The position numbers and the translations under genes were made by a program. Below, piece after piece: positions 13,601 to 22,683 of a stretch of DNA of 64,000 nt. Each line of letters begins with the position of its first letter. The stretch's first letter is position 1. The notes beneath the pieces were generated by a model. It ran no database searches, was not told where the DNA came from, and saw only the letters and a program-made list of their open reading frames with translations. The stretch comes from Acanthococcus lagerstroemiae (lineage: Eukaryota > Arthropoda > Insecta > Hemiptera > Eriococcidae), in assembly GCA_031841125.1 (NCBI GenBank), contig CM063113.1, positions 60,443,211 through 60,507,210 of the forward strand, in the 5' to 3' direction.

Positions 13601-16600
13601 AAAACCCACACCGTGCACTGGATCATTATTGTCAATTTTCGCAATTGGCAATCGGAATTTTCTAACAAACGCGTCAGAAATCAAAGTAGGTTGCGAGCAG
13701 TCGTCGATTAAGATTCGCACTAAACCACTGACCTTTTCGCATTCGAAGCGCACTAAAGCGCTGGGCAGCATGATGAACTTTTTAGTGAACGGCACTGAGA
13801 CGTTGGACGAAAATTTCGCATCAGCATTGGCAGCAGGCGCTGCTGGAGTAACGGCGCTGGCTCCCGGAGTAGGTGCTGCGGAAGCAGGAGCAGGTTTTGG
13901 CGCATCAGGTAAATGCAATAGCGTGTGGTGTACCTTGGCGCAATTACGGCACCTCTTTGACGAAGGACAGGCGCTGGTGGTGTGCGACCGGGAGAAACAG
14001 TTGACACACATTTTATTGGCTCGGACTAGGTTCAATCTCTCGCTAGGACTGTGACTTTTGAACATGTTGCAGTCAGTTAGCAAGTGCTGCTCCTTGCAGG
14101 CGATACAACTGGATTTCACAGTCAAAAATGACCGCTTAGACTCAGCAGGCTTCGAAGTCGCTGACGGCCTGGAGACGGGATTGACCGACGGCATTTCCTC
14201 GAACTTGCGCGCTTCAATGTTATGCGCACGGGTTTCGCAAAACTTGAACAAAGTTTTAAATGCGAAATAAGTAGCATTATCGACGGTTTGGTTGTCGAAA
14301 TCGCTACGTGTTTTGGGATCTAGCCTGGTGTACATCATGTACGCTAGAATTGGTGACCAATTGTCCGGGTTGACGTTACAAATGCGCAGGCCGCGCATGG
14401 CGCTGTCGAATCGGTCCACGAGTATGCGAAGATTGGACTCGGATTTTAGCTTTTCAGCCGCAAACAAATCGTTGAAGTGGGTATGTATAATGAGGCGTTT
14501 GTTGTCATATTTGGCGATGACACGACTCTAGGCCTCTTTATACCCATCCTCGGAAACGGCTAAATTGGCCAAAGTGACGGTAGCCTCATCAACTAGGCTT
14601 TCCTTCAAGTAGTGCATTTTTCGGACAGGCGGTATGTTGTCGTCATTATGCACTAGATTTTCGTAAAGTGCCTTAAAATCGAGGAACTTACGAAAGTCAC
14701 CATTGAAGGTCGGGACGTTTATTTTTGGCAATTTGGCAGACGACGAATTATGGGATTCGACGGTCACGGAGGCATTGAGAGAGTCTCGCTTGTATTGACC
14801 CTCAAATTTGCGTTTGGCAACATTGCAAACGCTTACGGCTTTGTCGATGTTGATGAATTGAGCGTCGCGTTCTCGAAGCAATTCATCTTCCATCTTGGTG
14901 TCGGCAGCTTCCTTCGGATCCAGAAGCTCCATGTACTTATAGTACATGTCGTCGAATTTTTCCTTAGTTGCCGCAATTGACATTCTAAGGGTGTCTAACT
15001 GCTCGACCACTTCGAGAGTTATGGTGGATTTGATCAGCTTGTTGATTTCATCGATGATGCGGCTGTAGTCCCTTTTCAGCAGACGGCGGCTCCTTTCCAG
15101 TGCTTCCTTGGTAGCCATGATGATTATAGGGAATCAGCTAGGCTAAGAAAAGGAGAGGCGTAAATTTCACAACAGGTAGGCGCGAACGAAAACGAACTAC
15201 GACAGGGGAACGCGAATTCCACTTCATCGCACTTCACTCCGGCACTCCGACACTGTTAGAAAAATTTAATAGGTTCTTAATACGCGAATCGACAAAAAAT
15301 TATAACAGAAAAAAATTGCTGGATAAAAACTTTATCCGGCCTTTCGGAGGACCATGTGGAAACGTGTTAAGGCGAGTAAAAGTTTCAAACATACTCGACG
15401 AAGCTTATAATACAGACTGGTTATAGCATGAAAAACGTAACACGTATAAGGTAGAAAATCAAAGCAATCGAATATGAAAACCGGTAACAGTAGATAAGAT
15501 AATTAAAGAGGCTAACGAAATATCGGATAAAAGTACGTACGACAAGCGCCAAAATCGATCACAGAAATCAGAAGTTTTAACCTCCACGCCCGTGAAAGAC
15601 CGAATTAAAGCAAATTACATCAGAAAATTAGTGATGGATGAAAAAAAGAGAAGTCGGCGGCGGAGAAAAAGGCTGGAGAAAAAAATTGCTATGGAGAGAG
15701 CAGAAAAAAATACTAAGAAAGCAGTGAAGAAAATGGAGAAAGCGGAAAATGAAAGAAACGAAAACGATCAGGAGAAAGATGAAAAAAAATTTGGTCCAGG
15801 AAGAAGGAATAAAGAAGAAAAAGGTTGTGCCCAAAAGGAAGAAAGCTGCCGAACCAAAATTAATTTTCCTAAAACCTCCCTCCGAGGCACAAAGGGACCT
15901 TGCATGCCATTCGCTTCCACGAGCCGAGAGATTTGGCTACAGTGTAATATTTGCAGTAAGTGGGCCCATGAAGCTTGTACCAGTTATTCGGGTGTTGGTT
16001 TTTACGTCTGTGATTTTTATTTTAAAATAAGTGATTCCACTTGCCCGAACTTCCCTTACAAATATCTAATTTGGACTGCCAGCGCGAAAGAGTCGCCCTC
16101 TACAATTTTAGGCGTAGAAAAAAAAAGGAACTACTGAAACCCTACACATTTCAGAAAAATTTATCACATTTAAATAAAAATGGTCTCAATGGAATGGAAA
16201 TTTTATGCACTATAAATTTTGTTCTATTCATTTTTTCGATAAAAGCTTTCGTTTTCATATTATTTTGAGATTTCTTCATATGCCTGCAAATAAATGAAAT
16301 AGTCCCTTCGATCAGGGTTACAAGGTAAAGGACAACAGCCTGCCACCGCTTTGAGTAGCCCGATATGCCTACCTTTTTTTCTTATGAACTTCACGTTATC
16401 GAACAAGTTGGGCTAAGTGGGGTCAGCAGATCAAAAAATTCGTTATTTTTTACCCGAGTGAAAAATCGGTGTATTACTGAGTGGGTATTTTCAACGTTAG
16501 TTGGCCAAATGTAAGAATTTCTATAATTCAGATTTTTTTTTTGCTTGGATAAAAAAATTTTCTATCTTATTGAGTCGGCATTTTCAGTATCGATCAGCAA

Positions 16601-17248
16601 AATGTGAATTTTTTGCTTGCATGAAAATTTTTATATCCGTGAGCGCGAATAACCGCCTGGGAGTGGACGGGGCTCATGAAGGGCTGACAAGTGTCAAATA
16701 ACGCAAAAATTCTTTCTCTCATTCAATTTTCCAGTTTTTTGGGGTGACGGGAGGCTATTAAGGTTCAAGCTCTCCCTATTTATGTCTATCGATCTTTGTA
16801 GCATTGAGTCAGTATTTTCAACGTCTGGCAGCAAAATGTAAAAATTGCTAATTTTTCTTCTTCTTATACGGAGTATTTGCTCAGTCGGCATTTCCAACCT
16901 ATTTCTGCCTTTCACCCTACCCCCCGCCGACGGGGCTCCGTCAGCCTCTTCGACTTACTAATTCTCTAGGTCTACTTATATTACATCGAAAAATTTCGTA
17001 AAATTACTACGTTAATAAATATACCGAATTATATTCGAACACGTGTACGAATTAGAATGGTATATATCAGCTAATAAATTACCTTTCGTTGTCCCGAAAA
17101 CTAGGTATGCATTGCCAATGAAAGGGAAAGCCGGTGGACCCGGAAATTTCTCTATCAGTTCTTCTAACCGTTTTCTATCCAATCTGAATTTTACATAACG
17201 TGCGATGCTCAGTAATGTGGTAATGATTATTAACCACAGTTTCAACAT
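1451..17248 (-). CDS. cytochrome P450, CYP4 family, gene A (5' part, exons 1-4)
   Basis: Heme-thiolate mono-oxygenase anchored in the ER membrane; substrate unknown. Four exons are visible on the minus strand: 17083-17248, 4995-5098, 4808-4892 and 1451-1639. Exon 1 encodes a hydrophobic anchor and the hinge FPGPPAFPFIGN. Exon 2 has GSPTRLWMLHKPFVLIYDP. Exon 3 has EYKLMHDLLGEGLITAN. Exon 4 has the C-helix WxxxR (SKWKRNRRLLNPAFN). Exons 2-4 have exactly the lengths and phases of gene B (104, 85, 189 nt), with GT-AG borders. The I-helix, K-helix and heme exons should lie left of the window, so integrity cannot be judged. The start is taken at MLKLW (17248); an in-frame ATG at 17290 would add 14 residues. 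Intron 1 is about 12 kb because of nested transposons. A paralogue, gene B, lies upstream at 33.8-47.3 kb. Confidence 0.88.
2754..3441. mobile_element. 688-bp element with perfect 29-bp terminal inverted repeats
   Basis: Positions 2754-2782 (AGGTGAGAATCAAAAGTGAC, then ATTATCCGG) recur exactly inverted at 3413-3441. The interior has no convincing coding frame, so this is a non-autonomous DNA transposon. Target duplication and superfamily are unclear. It lies in intron 3 of gene A and has no counterpart in gene B. Confidence 0.65.
3450..4800. other. rest of gene A intron 3, nothing recognised
   Basis: AT-rich sequence without a coding frame I can support. The open frame at 4484-4801 (plus) lacks recognisable motifs and ends next to exon 3, so it is probably chance. 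Confidence 0.5.
4808..4892 (-). CDS. P450 gene A exon 3
   Basis: 85 nt encoding IVANKTLEKATEYKLMHDLL and GEGLITAN, bounded by acceptor CCTTAG and donor GTACG. This is the CYP4 B'-helix region. Length and phase equal gene B exon 3 (44177-44261). Confidence 0.85.
4995..5098 (-). CDS. P450 gene A exon 2
   Basis: 104 nt after acceptor AACTCAG, encoding EIARRKRNIEAKGSPTRLWM through DPDNFQ before donor GTATG. It corresponds to the CYP4 GSPxRxWL..KPFV beta-1 region and has the same length and phase as gene B exon 2. Confidence 0.85.
5427..5735. mobile_element. hAT-type MITE in gene A intron 1
   Basis: Terminal repeats CAGGGACGTACCAA (left) and, inverted, CAGCGACGTACCGAG (right) are flanked by near-identical 8-bp target duplications CCTCCATG and CCTTCATG. 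The G-rich subterminal sequence and lack of a coding frame fit a non-autonomous hAT element. Confidence 0.75.
6105..6520. repeat. degenerate tandem repeat rich in CTTGAAGA
   Basis: About 2.5 diverged copies of a unit near 155-190 bp built on GAATCTTGAAGA and TCTGCAAGASTCTTG motifs (starting about 6111, 6261 and 6440). There is no coding potential. Confidence 0.5.
7058..8415 (+). mobile_element. Tigger-like (pogo) DNA transposon, decayed
   Basis: TIRs CAGTGAAACCTGTCTATAGT (7058) and its inverse at the right end (8393-8415) are flanked by TA (7056-7057 and 8416-8417). CAGT ends with TA duplication are typical of pogo/Tigger. The 1358-bp length and the surviving C-terminal transposase fragment indicate internal deletion. 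Inner TIR-like motifs near 7960-8080 (AAACCTGTCTAACGTGGA) suggest subterminal repeats or nesting. Confidence 0.82.
7473..7730 (+). pseudogene. Tigger-like transposase C-terminal fragment
   Basis: A short frame encodes a Thr/Asp-rich acidic linker (TIDDDDCDATVQENDDAEQM) and then KPPSNKEIKDALEILRRTVQ, ending FQLHYSYEKCI. This acidic-linker, 'EALxxLRRxVQ', 'FQLLYxxEK' order is that of Tigger transposase tails. The DNA-binding and DDE parts are missing. Confidence 0.7.
9252..9462. repeat. dispersed repeat, inverted copy of 62090-62310
   Basis: Reverse-complemented, it reads like the 62-kb locus: AACGCAACTCTCGACA, AATAGTATTATAAAAATA, ACTACCCGGCTATCAAAATT and CCGAAACATTTGT occur in the same order. 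It sits inside the pogo-like element just upstream of the transposase linker. The class is unknown. Confidence 0.65.
9487..9693 (+). pseudogene. pogo-type transposase, linker region upstream of BEL insertion
   Basis: The frame encodes a Ser/Asp-rich linker ending LLSPEDIRPISSNVSKIKKK then Arg at 9691-9693, inside the 5-bp target site. The reading frame resumes after the BEL element at 15547 without a shift (QNRSQKSEVLTSTPVKDR). 'SPEDIRPxxK...KKR...LTSTPxK' is familiar from insect pogo/Tigger-like transposases just after the DDE core. Confidence 0.65.
9694..9883 (-). repeat. 3' LTR of BEL/Pao element
   Basis: 190 bp. On the element's strand it starts TGTCGTACGTACTTTTAT and ends CACGTTTCCACA (TG...CA). 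It is nearly identical to 15355-15544. Confidence 0.95.
9884..9901 (-). other. polypurine tract before the 3' LTR
   Basis: On the minus strand a run of 14 G followed by AGTA abuts the 3' LTR, as expected for the plus-strand primer. The length of a homopolymer may be a sequencing estimate. Confidence 0.7.
9908..15118 (-). pseudogene. BEL/Pao gag-pol polyprotein with two nonsense codons
   Basis: A single frame of 1737 codons. Gag (codons 1-200) has the coiled BEL N-terminus and PTFNGDFRKFLDFKALYENL. Zinc knuckles follow (CIACKEQHLLTDC, CVNCFSRSHTTSAC). The protease motif is LIDDCSQPTLIS, where the usual D-S/T-G reads DDC. RT has VFTADISKMYRRV, but the catalytic box is YMAD (12464-12475), with Ala for the first Asp. 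RNase H has GFCDASD, LELQGAL and FCDSE. Integrase has THTGIDFCGP, YSDRGTNFVGA and GLWEAAVKAAK (D, D, E), and the C-terminus has the BEL-type WPLARVESVHPEKDGFVR. In-frame TAGs lie at 14528-14530 (codon 197) and 11618-11620 (codon 1167). There is no frameshift. Confidence 0.92.
15320..15354 (-). other. primer-binding-site region of BEL element
   Basis: Directly inside the 5' LTR the minus strand reads TGGTCCTCCGAAAGGCCGGA. TGG complements a tRNA CCA end. I did not match it to a specific tRNA; similar TGGTCCT leaders are common in BEL elements. Confidence 0.5.
15355..15544 (-). repeat. 5' LTR of BEL/Pao element
   Basis: 190 bp, TG...CA ends. It differs from the 3' LTR by C/T near the plus-left end and G/A in GGTTRTAGCATG. 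It should hold the element promoter; I see no clear TATA box. Confidence 0.95.
15545..16030 (+). pseudogene. pogo-type transposase, lysine-rich linker and C-terminal PHD-like finger
   Basis: Continuing the frame of 9487-9693, the product has a long basic Lys/Glu/Arg helix (about 70 residues) and then EIWLQCNICSKWAHEACTSY followed by FYVCDFY. The C-x2-C, W-x-H-x2-C, C-x2 pattern is the zinc finger ending many insect pogo/Tigger-like transposases, but the expected last Cys is Tyr (CDFY). The frame stays open through the TIR to 16137. Confidence 0.7.
16400..16920. repeat. degenerate tandem repeat in gene A intron 1
   Basis: At least four diverged units recur on the pattern ATTGAGTCGGCATTTTCAAC, then GCAAAATGTGAAAATT and a T-rich run (near 16480, 16570, 16800 and 16870). 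No coding content. Confidence 0.5.
17083..17248 (-). CDS. P450 gene A exon 1 (first coding exon)
   Basis: Encodes MLKLWLIIITTLLSIARYVK (membrane anchor), a basic stop-transfer stretch and LEELIEKFPGPPAFPFIGNA, ending KG at donor GTAATT (17082). The proline hinge FPGPP is diagnostic of microsomal P450s. The start at 17248 gives an anchor length like gene B; 17290 is an alternative. Confidence 0.87.
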
Positions 17249-17339
17249 TATGGAAAATCTGCTTCCAGATCCTGAATAATTTTGAAACAAAAATATAACA
17301 TCAGGTCAATATTATTCTTCCGTAATTTTTAATTTCTAA

Positions 17340-17860
17340 GTTGATACGGTCGAAAGTACACATATTGTGCACCTATAATACGTGTGTTCTACAGTTAGTT
17401 GACCTTGTTAGGTATTAATTTTTTTTAAATGACGCATTTAATTCGTACAACCTGCGTGCCAAAGTCGTCTACCCTCCACTATCTACATGTGTAAAATCGG
17501 TAACTGAAACATTCCTAATTTTTTTATAAATGTCTGTTCAAGAAAATAATAATAATAATAAACAGAGTTCAACATTGTCCTAGTTATACGTTGCAACATC
17601 AAATTTATTAGATACAACTGGAAAATTGGGCAAAACAAGTGGAAATATGCATTAATTAATTGAGACCCCTTGTATCATTTCTTCAAAAATATTTTCGAAA
17701 ACGAGATCGGAAAATGCGTTTTAATTTGTTAAAATAGTGCCAAGTACCGAGGTACCGACTGTGTTTCATTAATGAATAAATTAGTTATTTAGGAAAAACA
17801 AAATTTTTTTTGGTGGTCTTGTGAACTAAAATTATGCTGCGAATTCTCCAAATTTTAACC
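17340..17860. other. region upstream of gene A exon 1, no gene seen
   Basis: AT-rich. Part of it (17420-17500, CATTTAATTCGTACAACCTG, GCCAAAGTCGTCTACCCTCC) parallels gene B at 47355-47405, so it belongs to the duplicated unit. Confidence 0.5.
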
Positions 17861-17869
17861 CTTGGAAGT

Positions 17870-18175
17870 AATAAGTTGACTGAAAACTTTCCGAACGTAA
17901 AAACAGTGAGACTTTGAGATTATACATCCTCAAAGTTCTTTTTCTTGGAAAAGCGCTTCCTCAAAATCGTTAACCCTGAAATCTTAAATTTTGGTAAATT
18001 GCGGACCTTCGGAAATGTGAACCCTGGTAATTCTGAACCTTTGAAAAAAGTCGGTGGCCTCTCGAAAATGTAATCCACAGATAGTGTGAACTTCAGAAAT
18101 CATTAACCCTCAAAAATGTGCATCATGAAATTGTAAATGGTTCAATTCTCACGAAAATATGAATTTTCTGTCCCT
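17870..18175. repeat. degenerate short tandem repeat (GAACCCT / AAAATGTGAACC type)
   Basis: Recurrent about 20-30-bp modules such as TTAACCCTGAAAT, GTGAACCCTGGTAAT and TTAACCCTCAAAAATGTG. A similar short stretch occurs at 53000-53090. No coding content. Confidence 0.4.
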
Positions 18176-18186
18176 GTACCCACACC

Positions 18187-18361
18187 CAGTGACGGATTGA
18201 GGAAAAATGCGCCCCGGAGCAAATTTCAGGAAGAGTCTCCTTATTTTCCTTTTTCGCCTTTCTTTTATTGGTTTTCCCTTTAACTTACTGGGCTCCCTCT
18301 TTCCGGCCAGGCGTTTCAGGGTAGTGACTCTCCTTTGGCCCCTTATGTAGATCCAGCGCTG
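18187..18361. mobile_element. small hAT-like MITE
   Basis: Left end CAGTGACGGATTGAGG and right end (inverted) CAGCGCTGGATCTACA form imperfect TIRs. CTTGTACC follows the right end and CCTGTACC lies six bases before the left end, a plausible 8-bp duplication with a small indel. Confidence 0.5.
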
Positions 18362-19036
18362 CTTGTACCATATACTTTTTGCTTTGTCTAGATATTGAAT
18401 TTGTCTACAATAAAACGACCAATATGTTGTGAGAATGAGCTGAATTCTAAAAATTGAGATCTTTCAAAATTCTAAACCATGTTAATTGTCGATCCGGCGT
18501 GATAGAAGTGATCCAATAAAAGTAAACTGTAAAAACTGTGAACTTTAAAAATCGTCATTTATATGATAGACAGTCATAAGCGCCATCAGAATTTCAGGAG
18601 ATTAATTAGTCTAAAACAGTAGTTCTCGAACTTTCTGAATTTACGACCTACTTTTTATGTCTCCAAATTTTTAACGATCTATTTTCGCCAAATCGATGAT
18701 GCAAATAGGAGTATAAAATACAACATTTTTGTAATGCTGTATATTAGGGATGGAATGAAAACATCTTTGAGAATTCGAAAATTGGATAGAGCTAAAAAGT
18801 TTCATTTGGGAATAAAAACAATAAATTATTCAAAATTACGTTTTTAAAAAAAAAATGAAATTTTTCCGTGACCTAACGCGAGTGAAGTTTCAAATGGAGC
18901 TTAAATGTAATTGACATGATGCGGGAACTACTTATTCAGTTTAAACTGCAGCATGAAAAATCTTGTTTACGGCGTCTCAATCTAGTAAAGCATTCAGGGC
19001 GTTTCTTATTCTTTCAAAAGAATGACAATGGAATAA

Positions 19037-19870
19037 CCTGTGGGGAAAATTTCCGATAATTTTCGAAGAATTTTATCGAAAATCTTTAGAAAAAATTTCC
19101 GATGATTTTTAAGGAATATTATTGGAAATTTTCGAAAAAGAATTTCGATAGTTCTCAAAGAATCTTATCGAAAATCTTTGGAAAGAATTTCCAATGTTTT
19201 CCAAAGAATTTCTTCAAAAATCTTCGAAAAATTTTCCGATAATGTTGGAAATATTCGGGGCAAAACTCCAGTGGTTTTTAAAGAATTTTATCAACAATCT
19301 TCAGGAAAAATGTTCGATGATCTCCGAAGAATTTCATTGAAAATCTTCGGGGAAAAATTTTTGGGGAAAATCTCCGATCATTTTTAAGGAATTTCATCAG
19401 AAATTTTCAAGGAAAAATTTCGATAATTTCCGAAGAATCTTATCGGAAATCTTTAAAACAAGTTTCCAATGTTTTCTATACAATTTAAATGTTTGATGAT
19501 CTTCGAAGAATTGCATCGGAATTTTTGGGGGAAAATTCCGATAGTTTCTGAAGAATCTTATCAGAAATTTTTATTATTTTCCAAAGAATTGCATCAAAAA
19601 TCTTCGGGAAAATTGTCCTATTTTTGAGGAATTTCATCGGAAATTTTCGGGAATAAATCTAATATGTAACTCCCGAAGAATCACATCGGAAATCTTTGGG
19701 AAAAATTTCTGATAATTAATGAAGAATTTCATTGGAAATATTCGGGGGAAAACTCCAATGGTTTTTGAAGAATTTTATCAACAATTTTCGGAGATCATCG
19801 AACGTTTTTCCTGAAAATTCTTGATAAAATTCTTCAAAAACCACCGGAGTTTTTCCCGGAATATTTCCTA
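19037..19870. repeat. left arm tandem repeats of foldback element 1
   Basis: Degenerate units of GAAGAATTTCATCGAAAATC / TTCGGGGAAAAATCTCCGATG recur through the arm; the right arm at 21298-22000 carries the reverse complement. Confidence 0.7.
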
Positions 19871-20585
19871 TGAAATTCTTCAAAAATTATTGTTTCGCGA
19901 ACTAATAAAAAAAGAAAACCGAAAACTAGGCTAACCTAAAGGAGAGCCTCGAGAAAAAAAAAAAAAACTAAGGAAAAACAGAAGTGAAAACTACAGGTTC
20001 GAGTGAAATTAAGAGAAGTTCGAGAAGGCTAGGCCTTTGAGCAAAAAACATAAAAAAAGAGCTTCGAATTCGAGAGTTGAGAGTTTTTATATTCAACACC
20101 AAATCATACAAGGACGAAAAAATGCACGTAAATTCCAACCGAAACGTTAGAAACATACTGACGATGATGCGAGAGAAAATTACACACGAAAAACGAAATT
20201 AGCTGGAATCTCAGACTAGGCGAAAGACATATCTAAAAGATGAGAGACGTACAACCAGCAATAATACAATAGGCAGACGACGAATGCAACAAAAATTATA
20301 GCAAGTTTGAACAATTATCGAAAAATTTTCCCGAAGATTTTGATGAAATTCTTTGGAAAACATTTAAAAAAATTTTCCAAGGTCTCCAATAAGATTCTTC
20401 CGAAATTATCGGAATTTTTTTCCGAGAACAAAAAAATTGCATCAATATTACCATCTTAGAAGCTGAATTTCTTTCCTCCAAATATCGATAAATTGACGCA
20501 TTTTTTCTATCGTGACGTGAAATTGCTGAACGATTGTGTCCGGAAAAAGCCGAAACGTAATTTTCAAATTTTTTATTAAAAACAG

Positions 20586-20862
20586 AAAAAGACCAGGACA
20601 ATGAGAAACACAAAACAAAGGAAATCTGAGTTGACAAGAAATTAAAATGATTATTAGAAAGACTAGGACAGAGAGAAACATGAACAAAGGTAAATCTGAG
20701 TTAACAAGAAATTAAAATGGTTATTAAAAAGACCAGGACAGTAAGAAACATAGAGGAAATTTGAGTCAATAAAAAATTTAAATGATTATTAAAAAGACTA
20801 TAGGATAGTTAGCAACAAATAAAAGAAATAATGAGTTAATAAGAAAGTAAAATAGTTATAAA
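20586..20862. repeat. four ~70-bp tandem repeats in the loop of foldback element 1
   Basis: Units start AAAGACCAGGACA / AAAGACTAGGACAGAGAG / AAAGACCAGGACAGTAAG / AAAGACTATAGGATAG and contain GAGTTRACAAGAAATTAAAA. They start near 20586, 20659, 20728 and 20793, with rising divergence to the right. Confidence 0.7.
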
Positions 20863-21297
20863 GGAATTGATGATTTTCGGATATTCCTTGGTCAATTATC
20901 TCGGCCAGTCTTGATCCTAGGACAAAAGTGAAAGAGACCTTTTTTGTAGAGAATTTTATGCCCTTTAATTTAGGTAAGAAATATTTTGGCATATAAATCA
21001 ATATTCGTGGAGCTACGGTCAAAAAACTGTTTTTCGGTACAGTTTTTCAGCTTTAGAGGGTCGCGCGGACCCCCAGGGGGCGGGATTTCTTAGTATGTTT
21101 ATCAGGGAGTTTTCCTTGAGAATCATGCCAAGTTTTAAATCTGCAGCAATTTTTCCCTTCATATGCTATTTTTAGGTCTAATATTCTGGGACTAAAACCC
21201 AATTGCAACCGCTCAGCGATCGCATCCAAAATCACATGTACCGCATGTATACCGCGTTTAGTAAATCAAGCGCTACCGCTACCGCTAATAGAATATT

Positions 21298-22000
21298 TTT
21301 CCTGAAGATTTTCGATAAAATTTTTCAAAAACCATCGGAGTTTTCCCCCGAATATTTCCTATTTAATTCTTCAAAAATTACCAGAATATTTTCTTGAAGT
21401 GATTTGTTGAAATCCTTTGGAAAACATTGGAATTTTTTTCTACAGATTTCCGATGAGACTCTTCGGAAATTATCTAAAAATCATCGGAGATTTCCCCCCA
21501 AATATTTCCTATGAAATTTTTCAAAAATCATCGGAAAATTTTCTCGAAGAATTCAGGGCCGGAAATAATAGGAAGGGGCTGAGAGGGTTAAGCCCCCCGG
21601 TTTCAACATTAGTCCCCTAAGATTTTATTTTTGAATTAATCTTAATACAGTAAGACTGTTTTTTTTCTTTGATAGAAAAAAAAAAATTTTTTGTAGTTTG
21701 TTTTTATTGTTTGGTTAGGGGGTTATGATTTTTGGATTTTTATGAAGTTATTTTAGGCGCTGGGGCTTTAGCCCCCTCCCCCGAAAAATTTTTGCTCTAT
21801 GTCCCTGAAGAATTTCGATGAAATTTTTCGGAAAACATAAAATAAGTTTTTTCTAAAGACTTGTGATGTAATTCTTCGGAAATTATCGGAATTTTTTTCC
21901 ATAAATTTCCAATGAAATTCCTTAAAAATCATCGGCAATTTTTCCTAAAGATTTTCAATGAAATTTTTCGAAAATCATCGGAGATTTTCCCCGCAGATTA
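21298..22000. repeat. right arm tandem repeats of foldback element 1 (inverted)
   Basis: Reverse-complement versions of the left-arm units (TTCAAAAATCATCGGAGATT, GAAGATTTTCGATGAAATTC). A piece at 21550-21810 (AGGGGCTGAGAGGGTTAAGC) differs and may be a separate insertion. Confidence 0.65.
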
Positions 22001-22683
22001 TTCCATCGTCATCCTTTTGAAAGAATAAGAAACGCACTGAATGCTTTACTACATTGAGACGCCGTAAACAAGATTTTTCATACTGGGTTTTAAACTGAAT
22101 AAGTAGTTCCCTTGTTACACTGGCCTATCATATAGTCCGGGAATTATAGCCCAAATGAAAAGGTCGAAGATACAAAAATATTTTATTGCTGTAAGTTGTT
22201 CATTAAGGTCTCCTTATACCTAGAAATAAACCGCCCCCCCCGGCAAACCACTTTTTTTTTGGGGGGGGGGACAGAACATCCAAAATTTTAATTTCTTGCA
22301 TTTTTCTCGAAGAAAAAATCGTTATTTTACAGCGGATCATATTCTACATCAAATTTCCTACAAGAATTTACATTCGTGTGTGAGGTGGCGCTATATGCAC
22401 CGAGCGCTCAGACTTTGCAGTCCATTGCACTATTTCGTACAAGAAAGGTTCTTACAAGATTTTCCATACCGGTCAACTGGAAGGAGTTATAACGCTTTAA
22501 AGTTTACCTATTTCAAGTACGCACGAAAATGTACGTCGCAAATGTACGCTCAAGGCGGAATACTACAGACATTCGCTCCGCAATGAATTCTACGTAGGAG
22601 CAGCTACAGGAGCAGAAACGTGCCAAAAACTGGAACGTTTTTGTGAGCTGGAAACAACATGTGGTGAGCAGTAGGTTGATTAG

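Larger units (their letters stand above)
9694..15544 (-). mobile_element. BEL/Pao LTR retrotransposon, nearly complete, minus strand
   Basis: Two 190-bp LTRs (9694-9883 and 15355-15544) differ at only two positions as read, both transitions, implying recent insertion. A 5-bp target duplication AGCGC lies at 9689-9693 and 15545-15549. One gag-pol frame runs from ATG 15118 to TAG 9908 and is interrupted by two in-frame TAG codons. Domain order gag, zinc knuckles, protease, RT, RNase H, integrase, with no envelope gene, is that of BEL/Pao. The copy looks incapable of self-transposition: nonsense codons and an altered RT active site. Confidence 0.95.
8659..16056 (+). mobile_element. pogo-like transposon with C-terminal zinc finger, split by a BEL/Pao insertion
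   Basis: Ends GGGGAAGTTCGGGCAAGTGG (8659) and, inverted, AGGGAAGTTCGGGCAAGTGG (right end 16056) are flanked by TA (8657-8658, 16057-16058). Subterminal repeats GGCAAAAGGAACCACC occur near 8687 and 9048. Removing the BEL element and one target copy leaves about 1.54 kb, too short for a full transposase, so the host element was already non-autonomous. It carries the linker and zinc-finger end of a pogo-type transposase. Confidence 0.8.
18923..22113. mobile_element. foldback (FB-like) element 1
   Basis: TIRs of about 114 bp (18923-19036 and 22000-22113) start GGGAACTACTTATTCAGTTT and include GCGTTTCTTATTCTTTCAAA. Inside each TIR lies an arm of degenerate, roughly 45-bp tandem repeats, on opposite strands (19037-19870 and 21298-22000), so the element would fold into a long hairpin. 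The 1.4-kb loop has no coding frame. This is the architecture of Drosophila foldback elements, although the sequence itself is not one I recognise. Confidence 0.72.

Noticed and set aside
13500..14054. 184-codon plus-strand open frame inside the BEL element
   Set aside because: It lies opposite the Ala/Pro-rich part of gag-pol; the GC-rich codon pattern creates open frames on the other strand. No motif.
15628..15834. Phe-rich minus-strand frame as a membrane protein
   Set aside because: Antisense of the Lys-rich transposase linker (AAA/GAA codons read as TTT/TTC).
19037..22000. CRISPR-like regular repeats
   Set aside because: Repeats are highly degenerate, without constant spacers, and change orientation between arms; eukaryotic context.
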